From: Lachnospiraceae bacterium
Lineage (GTDB): Bacteria; Bacillota; Clostridia; Lachnospirales; Lachnospiraceae
Direction: 5' to 3'
Assembly: GCA_017623295.1 (NCBI GenBank)
Contig: JAGAPK010000013.1
Coordinates: forward strand, 1 to 50,290
DNA length: 50,290 bases
In this document: one piece after another, positions 1 through 7,159 of the stretch
Position numbering within the stretch: position 1 is the first letter of the stretch
Layout: every line of letters begins with the position of its first letter
Made by a program: the position numbers and the translations under genes
Notes under the pieces: generated by a model
What the model was told of the DNA's origin: nothing
The model's database searches: none
Seen by the model: the letters and a program-made list of their open reading frames with translations, nothing else

Positions 1-2
1 AT

Positions 3-101
3 AAAGATATTCAGACAACGATGGATATTTATGCGGAAGTAACAGAATGGAAGAAGAAAGCTTCCTTAAATGAAATTTTTGAACAAATGAAATTATTTTA
101 G
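3..101 (+). CDS. Tyrosine recombinase/integrase, C-terminal end only
   Basis: The frame is open from the window edge to a TAG at 99-101 and gives 32 residues. They include KDIQTTMDIYAEVTE, which matches the segment of phage/ICE integrases that follows the GH dipeptide and contains the catalytic tyrosine (here the Y of DIYAEVT). These enzymes catalyse site-specific strand exchange between attP and attB. The gene reads towards the hemZ remnant, as expected for an integrase next to its att site. Because only the tail is present, subfamily and integrity are unknown. Confidence 0.75.
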   Translation, partial: KDIQTTMDIYAEVTEWKKKASLNEIFEQMKLF

Positions 102-130
102 TATTATGAGAAGTCCTTTGGGCTACTCAG

Positions 131-170
131 GTGCAACAAAAATCCCGAAATACAACAAAACTGCAACAAA
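131..170 (+). repeat. Three short direct repeats, (T/G)(A/G)CAACAAA, possible integrase arm sites
   Basis: GTGCAACAAA occurs at 131-140, TACAACAAA at 151-159 and CTGCAACAAA at 161-170, just after the recombinase stop codon. Many tyrosine integrases bind short direct repeats of this kind, placed 50-150 bp from the crossover. A second small repeat, CGATAATA, occurs at 199-206 and 241-248. The role as arm-type sites is inferred from position and repetition. Confidence 0.45.
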
Positions 171-253
171 TAGGGATTGAATAGCACTTAATAATACTCG
201 ATAATAACTTTTATGAAATTGACATAAAGGGCAAAATAAACGATAATACATCA

Positions 254-272
254 TAATCAGTTAAACTGATTA
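254..272. other. Candidate att core site: 7-bp inverted repeat with 5-bp spacer
   Basis: TAATCAG at 254-260 and CTGATTA at 266-272 are perfect inverted repeats around TTAAA. Tyrosine recombinases bind such inverted core sites and exchange strands across the spacer. The repeat lies exactly where element-like sequence gives way to hemZ, which makes it the best candidate for the attachment core. The matching site at the other element end is outside the window. Confidence 0.45.
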
Positions 273-443
273 ATAATGGAAGAGAAACAGACCATTGTTG
301 CATTAGGTGCAGGAAGTATTACGAAGCGTGTTTTTTCGGATGGCAGAATCGAACGCTGTGACAATGTGAAAGATGTGGCTCTCTATATTGAGAAAATTGA
401 TGAGATGATTGAACGGAAAAAAGACCTTTTGGCAGATTCGTGA
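270..443 (+). pseudogene. hemZ: hemZ 3' remnant (coproporphyrinogen dehydrogenase, anaerobic-type radical SAM)
   Basis: The frame reads LIMEEKQTIVALGAGSITKR and continues to a TGA at 441-443, about 57 codons. This is the distinctive C-terminal segment of HemZ, the oxygen-independent coproporphyrinogen III oxidase-like protein of Firmicutes. The catalytic radical-SAM part is absent and an in-frame TGA lies at 267-269, so only a tail remains. An ATG at 276 has no ribosome binding site, so independent expression is unlikely. hemZ commonly lies just before hisS in clostridia, which fits hisS at 3.6 kb. The missing 5' part probably lies beyond the inserted element, outside the window. Confidence 0.7.
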
Positions 444-468
444 AAAGTTTATCATTTTCAAAATTCTG

Positions 469-498
469 TTGAAAGCTATAGCTAAAATAATGTATTAT
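469..498 (+). promoter_or_regulatory. Predicted sigma-A promoter of the condensation/CNB operon
   Basis: TTGAAA at 469-474 and TATTAT at 493-498 are 18 bp apart. The spacer contains the palindrome AGCTATAGCT (474-483), which could be a binding site. The promoter lies 60 bp before the start codon at 559, which has a good GGGAGG ribosome site. It suggests that the three genes after the hemZ remnant are transcribed independently of the inserted element. Confidence 0.5.
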
Positions 499-558
499 TA
501 GATAAAAGCCTCAGACGACACTGTTCAAGTGCGATGAATATATGGGAGGTAAGGAAAA

Positions 559-2445
559 ATGCAGCGATATGATGTAGAATATCAGAAAATAATTTTAGAA
601 TTGAATGAAGCCTTTGGAATGGAAAGAAAGACAGAAAATAATCTAGGGTCAATGAAGATTGGGAATCAGATATCTGCAAAATGGATTCCCCATGACGAGC
701 TGCAAAAAATAGAAGAAAAAATTTCCACTCCAATTGAAGAAATTGGTTATCTTAACAGTCAAGAGCAGGAATTGATTGAAGAAATTAAATTAGGGAAAAA
801 GCTTGGTTATAAGCAGATTGTCTGGAGAGTGGTTGGAGACATTAACCGTAGACAGATTATGCTAAGATATGCGGATTTTATACAGCATGAGAAAACGTTA
901 CGCACCTATTACCTCTATCGAGGACTGAAGAAACCTGTAAAGGTAGTGTGTGAAAGCAGAGAGAACGCATTTCCTATACATGATTTAAGAAATTTAAAAG
1001 AAGATAACCAGATATATATTTTTAAGAATGTATTAGCGGCTGAAGCTCGTAGGGAATACAATAGTGAAGCAGAATCAGTTGGCCGCATGCAGGGCTTTTT
1101 GATAGGCGATGATGAGATGTTAGTCGTTTTGTCTATTTACCCACATATATCATATTCGTTTGGCGCAAGGGCTATGCTTGGTAAAGTATTTGAGGGAATG
1201 CAGATGAAAATCGGCAACATGCCGATGGTGGATGATGTTACTGTCCGTAAGATGAATGAGCAGTATAAAAATAAGAGTATAGCTTATTGGGAAAAATTAT
1301 TGTCGCCAATCAGTAAAAGCATGTTACTTCCGAAAGCGGAAGGAGAACAGATATTATTAAATGAGAGGGAGAAGACTTGCCAACATAAGGAACTTGGAGA
1401 AGAACTGACTGGAAAATTAAATGATTTTTGCACGAAAAATAAGGTATCTGTAAAAGCTGCATTATTATATACATGGGCAAGGATACTAGGAGCAGCCAAT
1501 GATGAAGATAACCCGGTGTTAGCTGTAGCATGCAGTGGGGAGAAGATGAATATACTCCCTGTTAAAATAGACCGAGTTAATACACAGCCCGAACAACTTG
1601 AAGTTATTGATCAACAGTTGGAAAAATCGACAAAATACAGTTACTGTGAAATTGCAGATGTGGAATCCTTGATGGGTGTTTCTTTTGCGGAATATTTTAA
1701 AATGACACATAACTTTATGGAATTCAGGGAATTGGATAACATGGAGAATGGCGATATAAGGACCATTAGTGGAGTTGGTGAAGAGGATACCAATATTGAT
1801 TTGTTTATCAGCTATCAGTTGTTTACGGATAATATTGTAATCAGCTATAGCTCGAAAGGTGGAGTGAGTGAGTCAGAGCTTGCTGTGCTTCATACAATGC
1901 TCATGGATGAACTGACGTATCTATTATCAGCTGATGCTGTCAGAGTTCCTAAAGAGCCTGTTCAGGAATCCATAGATAAAGACGGCAAGAAGATGTATCA
2001 AGTGAAGCATGCACAGATTGGTCTGTATTTGAAAAGGTCAGGGCTGTTTGATATGTTGTCAGTGGAGGAAATTATGGAACTGGCAGAAACTTGTACCTTA
2101 AAAACATATTTGTCAAATGACATTGTAGTATCCGAAAAAAGCAGGATTTCCAATATGTATATCATTGGAGATGGAAAGCTGGAAGAGAGCATTATGGCTG
2201 TGGATGGTATGGTCAATAGTCTGAGAATCATGAAAGAGGGAAGCTTTTTTGGAATAGAAAGCTTGCTTTCTAAAAAAGAAGTAGAATGTACTTATACTGT
2301 ATTGACACCGCAGGCAAAGATTGTAGAAATAGACAGAGAGGTTTTACTTAATACATTAAATAAAAAGACAGAGATATGGATTGCTTTATTAGAGAAAGAA
2401 AATGAACACAAGAACAAGTTGCAGAAACTTTGGACTATGAGTTAG
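559..2445 (+). CDS. Condensation-domain-like protein fused to a cyclic-nucleotide-binding domain
   Basis: The 628-residue product has two recognisable parts. Residues ~80-460 resemble an NRPS condensation (C) domain: a first half ending near residue 215, the hallmark linker AYWEKLL at ~242-248, and a second half with an NFMEF-type motif. The catalytic HHxxxDG motif is degenerate: at 195-201 it reads PHISYSF, keeping only the second His (H196). Residues ~490-610 resemble a Crp/PKA-type cNMP-binding beta-barrel (LSNDIVVSEKSRISNMYII, later GSFFGIESLL). No helix-turn-helix follows, so it is not a typical transcription factor. No adenylation or carrier domain is present nearby. The next two genes encode anti-sigma-kinase-like and STAS proteins, so a sensory or scaffold role is more likely than peptide synthesis. 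That function is inference; the domain calls are from pattern recognition. Confidence 0.65.
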   Translation: MQRYDVEYQKIILELNEAFGMERKTENNLGSMKIGNQISAKWIPHDELQKIEEKISTPIEEIGYLNSQEQELIEEIKLGKKLGYKQIVWRVVGDINRRQIMLRYADFIQHEKTLRTYYLYRGLKKPVKVVCESRENAFPIHDLRNLKEDNQIYIFKNVLAAEARREYNSEAESVGRMQGFLIGDDEMLVVLSIYPHISYSFGARAMLGKVFEGMQMKIGNMPMVDDVTVRKMNEQYKNKSIAYWEKLLSPISKSMLLPKAEGEQILLNEREKTCQHKELGEELTGKLNDFCTKNKVSVKAALLYTWARILGAANDEDNPVLAVACSGEKMNILPVKIDRVNTQPEQLEVIDQQLEKSTKYSYCEIADVESLMGVSFAEYFKMTHNFMEFRELDNMENGDIRTISGVGEEDTNIDLFISYQLFTDNIVISYSSKGGVSESELAVLHTMLMDELTYLLSADAVRVPKEPVQESIDKDGKKMYQVKHAQIGLYLKRSGLFDMLSVEEIMELAETCTLKTYLSNDIVVSEKSRISNMYIIGDGKLEESIMAVDGMVNSLRIMKEGSFFGIESLLSKKEVECTYTVLTPQAKIVEIDREVLLNTLNKKTEIWIALLEKENEHKNKLQKLWTMS

Positions 2446-2486
2446 AGCCGGAGTATATGTATTTGCATTGAAAAGGAGGTTGTTTT

Positions 2487-3077
2487 TTGAAATCAAACGT
2501 ATGTATATTAAAAGGAGCAAATCCTGACATTGAAAAGGTGTTGCAGGAAGTAGAGAAGGTTGCGGAATATAATGGATTGAACTCAAAAGGAACAATCCGT
2601 CTGAGACTGTTAGCAGAAGAATTAATCGGTATGCAGAATGGTATTCTTGGGTTTGTAAAAGGTGAGTTCTATATTGAAAGTAAAAAGAATACTTACACCT
2701 TTTATTTTCATGCGGATATTAAGACTGATTCTGTGACAAGAGAGCGCTTTGTTGACCTTTCTACAAATAATAGGAATGTTGCCTATAAAGGATTTGCAGG
2801 GAAAATAAGACTGGTGGCAGATACTTTAATGAATGATTCGAAGGAAGGAAGCTTTGATAATTACGACAGTTATCGTGCTGCTGATTCCACAGGGATTTTC
2901 AATTCGGATTTAGAATATGATAAAGTGTGGGCATTAAGTCAATATAGAGAAGAAGTGACGAAAAACTCAGCAGAGTGGGATGAATTGGAGAAATCCATAG
3001 TTGCCAATCTGGCAGATGAATTAATCATAGGGGCAACGAAGGAATATGTGGACATGATTGCTGTTAAGAAATTTTAG
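2487..3077 (+). CDS. Divergent RsbW/SpoIIAB-like ATP-binding (anti-sigma factor-type) protein
   Basis: The 196-residue protein starts at a TTG (2487) preceded six bases upstream by a strong AAAGGAGGT. It contains RLRLLAEELIGM at ~40-51, which resembles the N-box helix of GHKL anti-sigma kinases, and ends with a beta-strand motif (ELIIGATKEYVDMIAVKKF) shared with a Lachnospiraceae family often found next to STAS proteins. Clear glycine-rich G1/G2 ATP-lid motifs are not evident, so kinase activity is doubtful. It lies 41 bp after the condensation/CNB gene and 55 bp before a STAS gene, which supports a partner-switching role. The sigma factor or other final target is not in the window. Confidence 0.55.
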   Translation: MKSNVCILKGANPDIEKVLQEVEKVAEYNGLNSKGTIRLRLLAEELIGMQNGILGFVKGEFYIESKKNTYTFYFHADIKTDSVTRERFVDLSTNNRNVAYKGFAGKIRLVADTLMNDSKEGSFDNYDSYRAADSTGIFNSDLEYDKVWALSQYREEVTKNSAEWDELEKSIVANLADELIIGATKEYVDMIAVKKF

Positions 3078-3132
3078 AGAGGATAAATTTTTATTTGTGA
3101 ATCAGTAATTTAATTTAGAAGGAGAAAACGCT

Positions 3133-3429
3133 ATGAAGATTGAATTAAACAAAAATGGTAATGCTTTGATTATTAGTGTAAGTGGAAGGTTAGATATAGC
3201 AGGGGCCCCTGAGCTGGAAAAGGTAGTGAACAGTGAACTGGAAGGGATTACGGATTTGACATTTGATTTTAAAGAACTGGAGTACATATCAAGTGCCGGT
3301 TTGAGAGTGCTGCTCATTGCGATAAAGAAGATGAATGCGCAAGGAAATATGGTAGTGAAACATGCGAATGATGTGGTGATGGAAGTGTTTGAGGTGACCG
3401 GATTTATTGATCTTATGAATGTAGAATAA
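3133..3429 (+). CDS. STAS-domain anti-anti-sigma factor-like protein
   Basis: The 98-residue protein is a single STAS domain of the SpoIIAA/RsbV type. The opening ALIISVSGRLDIAGAPELE and the central YISSAGLRVLL (51-61) are family signatures. The serine normally phosphorylated by the partner kinase would be S53 or S54. In known systems the unphosphorylated protein binds the anti-sigma kinase and frees its target. GGAG at 3121-3124 precedes the ATG. A terminator follows, so this is the last gene of the operon. Identity as a STAS protein is secure; the partner being the upstream gene product is inferred from adjacency. Confidence 0.85.
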   Translation: MKIELNKNGNALIISVSGRLDIAGAPELEKVVNSELEGITDLTFDFKELEYISSAGLRVLLIAIKKMNAQGNMVVKHANDVVMEVFEVTGFIDLMNVE

Positions 3430-3446
3430 AGCCGGATGGAAAAAAA

Positions 3447-3484
3447 CAAAGAACTTTTCGAATAATAACGGAAAGTTCTTTTTT
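3447..3484 (+). terminator. Rho-independent terminator after the STAS gene
   Basis: A 13-bp stem (3448-3460 with 3469-3481, one G.T pair) closes an 8-base AATAATAA loop and runs into a T tract at 3478-3484. It separates the signalling operon from hisS. Confidence 0.8.
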
Positions 3485-3490
3485 ACTGTC

Positions 3491-3519
3491 TTGAAAAAAC
3501 ACTCAAAAAAGAGTAGAAT
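3491..3519 (+). promoter_or_regulatory. Predicted sigma-A promoter of hisS
   Basis: TTGAAA (3491-3496) and TAGAAT (3514-3519) are separated by 17 bp. The leader to the hisS ATG is about 60 bases. No T-box stem or T-box sequence fits in it, so histidine-tRNA-dependent antitermination is not apparent. Confidence 0.65.
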
Positions 3520-3586
3520 TTTACCATATGAGTTTTAGAAGAAAAAACAGACGAAAGAAAGTGTCTGATAAAGGAGACCAACCGAT

Positions 3587-4846
3587 ATGGCATTAAGTAA
3601 GAAACCGGTTACCGGTATGAAAGATATTCTGCCGGAGGAAATGCAAATTCGAGATTACGTGATGAGCGTAATTAAGGAAACTTATAGAAACTTTGGATTT
3701 ACTTCTATTGAAACTCCTTGCGTGGAGAACATCGCAAACCTGAATTGTAAAGCGGGCGGCGAGAATGAGAAGTTAATTTTTAAGATTTTAAAACGTGGTG
3801 AGAAATTACGTCTTTCGGAAGCACAGTCTGAAGAAGATTTGGTAGATGGTGGACTGCGTTATGATTTGACAGTTCCGCTTGTGCGTTATTATTCCAATCA
3901 TGCGAATGAACTACCTTCTCCGTTTAAGGCATTGCAGATGGGTAATGTCTGGAGAGCAGACAGACCACAGCGAGGACGTTATCGTCAGTTTATGCAGTGT
4001 GATATTGATATTCTGGGTGAGCCGACTAATCTGGCAGAAATCGAATTGATTCTGGCAACAACGACTACACTTGGAAAATTAGGATTTAAGAATTTCCAGA
4101 TTCGTATTAACGACAGACAGATTTTGAAAGCAATGGCTTCTTACAGTGGTTTTGTAGAAGAAGATTACGATCAGGTATTTATTATTCTGGATAAAATGGA
4201 CAAAATAGGTTTGGACGGAGTGAAAGCCGAACTCTTGGAAGCTGGTTACAGCAATGAGCAGGTAGACAAGTATCTGGAACTTTTTACCGGAATGGAACAG
4301 GCAGAGGATGCTGTTACCTATATTACAGACAAGCTGGCAGATGTACTTCCGGCAGGAGTGAAGGAAAGCTTTAAAGAGATTATCGACAGCGTAGAAGCAA
4401 CCAAAGGTGACTTCTTCGAACTTGTTTTTGATCCCACACTGGTGCGTGGTATGTCTTATTACACAGGAACTATTTTTGAAATTGCGATGCCGGAATTTGG
4501 CGGCAGCTGTGGCGGCGGTGGCAGATATGATAAGATGGTTGGCAAGTTTACCGGAAATGACGTTCCGGCATGTGGCTTTTCCATCGGTTTTGAGCGTATC
4601 ATTCTGCTTTTGATGGAAAGTGGTTTCAAAGTGCCGACAGCAGGCAAGAAGACTGCTTATTTGATTGAAAAAGGAATCCCGTCTGAAATGCTTTGTGAGG
4701 TTATGGCACAGGCACAGAAAGAGCGTGAGAGCGGCAATCAGATTTTAGTTGCCCGTATGAATAAAAATAAAAAATTCCAGAAAGAACAGTTGACCGCACA
4801 GGGATATGAAGAGTTCAAGGAATTTTACAAAGAGCCACTTAAATAG
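3587..4846 (+). CDS. hisS: Histidyl-tRNA synthetase (class II)
   Basis: HisRS charges tRNA-His in the cytoplasm. The 419-residue length is normal. Visible signatures are the opening GMKDILPEE, RYDLTVPLVRY (91-101), motif 2 with RADRPQRGRYRQFMQCDIDI (123-142), the histidine-A motif LVRGMSYYTGTIFE (285-298) and motif 3 with GFSIGFERI (330-338). AAAGGAG precedes the ATG. It follows a hemZ remnant and precedes aspS, an order common in clostridia. There is no obvious terminator before aspS; a small hairpin overlaps the stop codon (4846-4852 with 4861-4867). Nothing indicates that it is the short HisZ paralogue, since the substrate motifs are present. Confidence 0.95.
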   Translation: MALSKKPVTGMKDILPEEMQIRDYVMSVIKETYRNFGFTSIETPCVENIANLNCKAGGENEKLIFKILKRGEKLRLSEAQSEEDLVDGGLRYDLTVPLVRYYSNHANELPSPFKALQMGNVWRADRPQRGRYRQFMQCDIDILGEPTNLAEIELILATTTTLGKLGFKNFQIRINDRQILKAMASYSGFVEEDYDQVFIILDKMDKIGLDGVKAELLEAGYSNEQVDKYLELFTGMEQAEDAVTYITDKLADVLPAGVKESFKEIIDSVEATKGDFFELVFDPTLVRGMSYYTGTIFEIAMPEFGGSCGGGGRYDKMVGKFTGNDVPACGFSIGFERIILLLMESGFKVPTAGKKTAYLIEKGIPSEMLCEVMAQAQKERESGNQILVARMNKNKKFQKEQLTAQGYEEFKEFYKEPLK

Positions 4847-4917
4847 AAGAATACAGAAGCATTCTTCCGAAATTGAGTGACGATTTTAAATTTGTATAGA
4901 ATGAGGAGGATACAACA

Positions 4918-6720
4918 ATGGCTGAATCCATGCAAGGATGGAAAAGATCCCATAGATGTACAGAACTTTCAACCGCAAACATTGGTGAAGAAGTAACCGT
5001 TATGGGATGGGTACAGAAACAGAGAAATAAAGGTGGTATTATTTTTGTTGATTTAAGAGACCGTTCCGGTATCTTACAGATTATCTTTGAGGAAAGCGAC
5101 TGTGGTGCGGAAGCTTTTGCAAAAGCAGAGAAAATGAGAAGCGAATTTGTTATCGCTGTTGTTGGTAAAGTAGAGAAACGTTCCGGTGCTGTCAATGAAA
5201 ATCTGGCAACCGGTGAAATTGAGATTCGTGCGAAAGAGGTTCGTATTTTGTCAGAAGCCGAAACACCGCCGTTCCCAATTGAAGCAGATTCTAAGACCAA
5301 AGAAGAAATGCGTTTAAAATATCGTTATCTGGATTTAAGAAGACCTGATTTACAGCAGAAAATGATGTTAAGAAGCAAGATTGCATCCGAGATGCGTGCT
5401 TTTATGGCAAAAGAAGGCTTCTTAGAAATCGAGACACCTATTTTGTGTAAATCTACACCGGAAGGAGCAAGAGATTATCTTGTACCAAGTCGTGTACATC
5501 CGGGTAGCTTCTATGCGTTGCCACAGTCTCCACAGATTTATAAGCAGCTTCTGATGTGCTCCGGTTACGATCGTTATTTCCAGATTGCAAGATGTTTCCG
5601 TGATGAAGACTTACGCGCGGACAGACAGCCGGAATTTACACAGGCTGATATGGAATTGTCCTTCGTTGATGTAGATGATGTCATTGATGTAAATGAGAGA
5701 TTAATTCAGCATATCTGCAAAGAAGCAATCGGTCTGGACGTACAGCTTCCGTTACCAAGAATGCCGTGGCAGGAAGCAATGGACAGATATGGTTCTGACA
5801 AACCGGATACCCGTTTTGAAATGGAACTTGTAAATGTATCTGACGTTGTAAAAGGATGCGGCTTTGGTGTATTTACTTCTGCATTGGAAAATGGTGGTTC
5901 TGTTCGTGGGTTGAATGTTAAAGGGCAGGCTTCTATGCCTCGTAAGAAAATTGATGCTTTGGTTGATTTTGCAAAAGGCTATGGTGCCAAAGGTCTTGCT
6001 TACCTTTGCGTACAGGAAGACGGCACTTATAAATCATCTTTCTCCAAATTCATGACAGAGGAAGAGTTAGAAGCTTTAGTAAAAGCAATGCAGGGTGAAA
6101 AAGGTGACTTACTCCTTTTTGCAGCAGACAATAATAATATTGTTTACAGCGTGCTTGGTGCACTTCGTGTAGAACTCGGAAAACAGCTTGGTCTGATTGA
6201 TGAGTCAAAATTCAATTTCCTCTGGGTAGTGGAATTCCCGCTGCTTGAGTGGAGCGACGAAGAAAACCGTTTTATGGCAATGCACCATCCATTTACGATG
6301 CCGATGGAAGAAGACTGGCAGTACATTGATTCCGATCCGGGACGTGTTCGTGCGAAAGCATATGATATCGTACTGAATGGTGTAGAACTTGGTGGTGGTT
6401 CTGTCAGAATCCATCAGGATGATATTCAGGAGAAAATGTTTGAAGTACTTGGATTTACCAAAGAACAGGCTTGGGAACAGTTTGGTTTCTTGTTAAGTGC
6501 TTTCAAATACGGTGTTCCGCCTCATGCAGGACTGGCATATGGACTTGACCGTTTCGTAATGTTGCTTGTTCACGCAGACAGCATTCGTGAAGTAATTGCA
6601 TTCCCGAAGGTAAAAGATGCTTCCTGTCTGATGACAGATGCACCTGGAACCGTAGACGAGAAGCAGCTTAATGAATTACAGATTGCGATTGTTCTGGCAG
6701 AAGAAGAGGAAGAATCATAA
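4918..6720 (+). CDS. aspS: Aspartyl-tRNA synthetase (bacterial type)
   Basis: AspRS charges tRNA-Asp. The 600-residue protein has an N-terminal OB-fold anticodon-binding domain (~15-110, with KGGIIFVDLRDRSG), the catalytic core with FLEIETPIL (168-176) and FRDEDLRADRQPEFTQ (227-242), an internal GAD insertion (~285-420), and the terminal class II motif 3 GLAYGLDRFVMLL. A GAGGAGG site lies just before the ATG. Whether it also charges tRNA-Asn cannot be decided here; no GatCAB genes are in the window. Confidence 0.95.
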   Translation: MAESMQGWKRSHRCTELSTANIGEEVTVMGWVQKQRNKGGIIFVDLRDRSGILQIIFEESDCGAEAFAKAEKMRSEFVIAVVGKVEKRSGAVNENLATGEIEIRAKEVRILSEAETPPFPIEADSKTKEEMRLKYRYLDLRRPDLQQKMMLRSKIASEMRAFMAKEGFLEIETPILCKSTPEGARDYLVPSRVHPGSFYALPQSPQIYKQLLMCSGYDRYFQIARCFRDEDLRADRQPEFTQADMELSFVDVDDVIDVNERLIQHICKEAIGLDVQLPLPRMPWQEAMDRYGSDKPDTRFEMELVNVSDVVKGCGFGVFTSALENGGSVRGLNVKGQASMPRKKIDALVDFAKGYGAKGLAYLCVQEDGTYKSSFSKFMTEEELEALVKAMQGEKGDLLLFAADNNNIVYSVLGALRVELGKQLGLIDESKFNFLWVVEFPLLEWSDEENRFMAMHHPFTMPMEEDWQYIDSDPGRVRAKAYDIVLNGVELGGGSVRIHQDDIQEKMFEVLGFTKEQAWEQFGFLLSAFKYGVPPHAGLAYGLDRFVMLLVHADSIREVIAFPKVKDASCLMTDAPGTVDEKQLNELQIAIVLAEEEEES

Positions 6721-6789
6721 AATATAGGCAGTAAAAAGTCAACAAAAGTGTAACAAGAGATGTAAAGAAAAGAAAGGACTGAAGAAAGT

Positions 6790-7032
6790 ATGAGTTTTCA
6801 GAATCCGGCAGCTATTTTTCAGATGATGAATATCTGGAATAAATTTAAACAGAATCATCCGAAATTCCCGAAGTTTATGACGGCTGTATATCAGAACGGT
6901 ATCAAAGAGGGAAGCATCATTGAAATTAATGTGACAACAGCGGATGGACAGAGTTTGAATTCTAATTTAAAAATCAGCGCAGAAGATATGGAACTGATTG
7001 AACAGCTTAAAAACCTTTCCTTGAATCAATAA
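6790..7032 (+). CDS. Small conserved-looking hypothetical protein
   Basis: The 80-residue product has no signal peptide or membrane segment. It shows a basic/aromatic N-terminal half (FPKFMTAVYQNG at ~26-37) and a beta-like C-terminal half that ends in an acidic helix. An AAAGAAAGGACTG ribosome site precedes the ATG. The length, composition and clean start suggest a real gene. It lies 69 bp after aspS and before the biotin operator, so it could be the last gene of the hisS-aspS transcript. I do not recognise a family and no function is assigned. Confidence 0.6.
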   Translation: MSFQNPAAIFQMMNIWNKFKQNHPKFPKFMTAVYQNGIKEGSIIEINVTTADGQSLNSNLKISAEDMELIEQLKNLSLNQ

Positions 7033-7048
7033 AAGAAATAACTTAACA

Positions 7049-7081
7049 ATTGTCAACCTTAAAAATGGATGAGTTGACAAT
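7049..7081. promoter_or_regulatory. BirA operator (biotin repressor site)
   Basis: ATTGTCAAC (7049-7057) and GTTGACAAT (7073-7081) form a perfect 9-bp inverted repeat with a 15-bp spacer. This matches the known TTGTnAAC-N14-16-GTTnACAA architecture of Firmicutes BirA sites. The right arm covers the -35 box of the bioY promoter, so bound BirA-biotinyl-AMP would block RNA polymerase. birA itself is not in the window. Confidence 0.9.
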
Positions 7082-7102
7082 AGATAGAACTCTTTATATA
7101 CT
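7074..7102 (+). promoter_or_regulatory. Strong sigma-A promoter of bioY
   Basis: A consensus TTGACA (7074-7079) and TATACT (7097-7102) are 17 bp apart. The -35 lies inside the BirA operator. A second perfect 10-bp inverted repeat, TATATACTGA at 7095-7104 and TCAGTATATA at 7134-7143, starts over the -10 box and ends at the AAGGAG ribosome site. Confidence 0.85.
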
Positions 7103-7159
7103 GATAATTGGTTGGATATGTGATATTCAAAATTCAGTATATAAGGAGTTTTTCGTATC

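Larger units (their letters stand above)
1..272. mobile_element. Terminal end of an integrative element (ICE or prophage), truncated by window edge
   Basis: The stretch contains the 3' end of a tyrosine recombinase gene, followed by about 170 non-coding bases with short direct repeats, and then changes abruptly into the coding sequence of hemZ. A recombinase gene reading towards the boundary, repeats that could be its arm sites, and an interrupted host gene are the usual layout of an element end. Only this end is in the window, so element type, size and cargo cannot be judged. The exact boundary at about 270 is inferred from where hemZ-like reading begins. Confidence 0.65.

Noticed and set aside
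276-443. Free-standing 55-residue gene starting at ATG 276
   Set aside because: No ribosome binding site precedes it, and the product equals the HemZ C-terminus without its catalytic part, so it is treated as a remnant.
3485-3586. T-box riboswitch before hisS
   Set aside because: The region is only about 100 bases long and lacks the T-box sequence, specifier stem and terminator.
4873-4902. Separate promoter for aspS (TTGAGT and TATAGA, 16 bp)
   Set aside because: The expected transcript start would fall on the ribosome binding site, leaving almost no leader; cotranscription with hisS is more likely.
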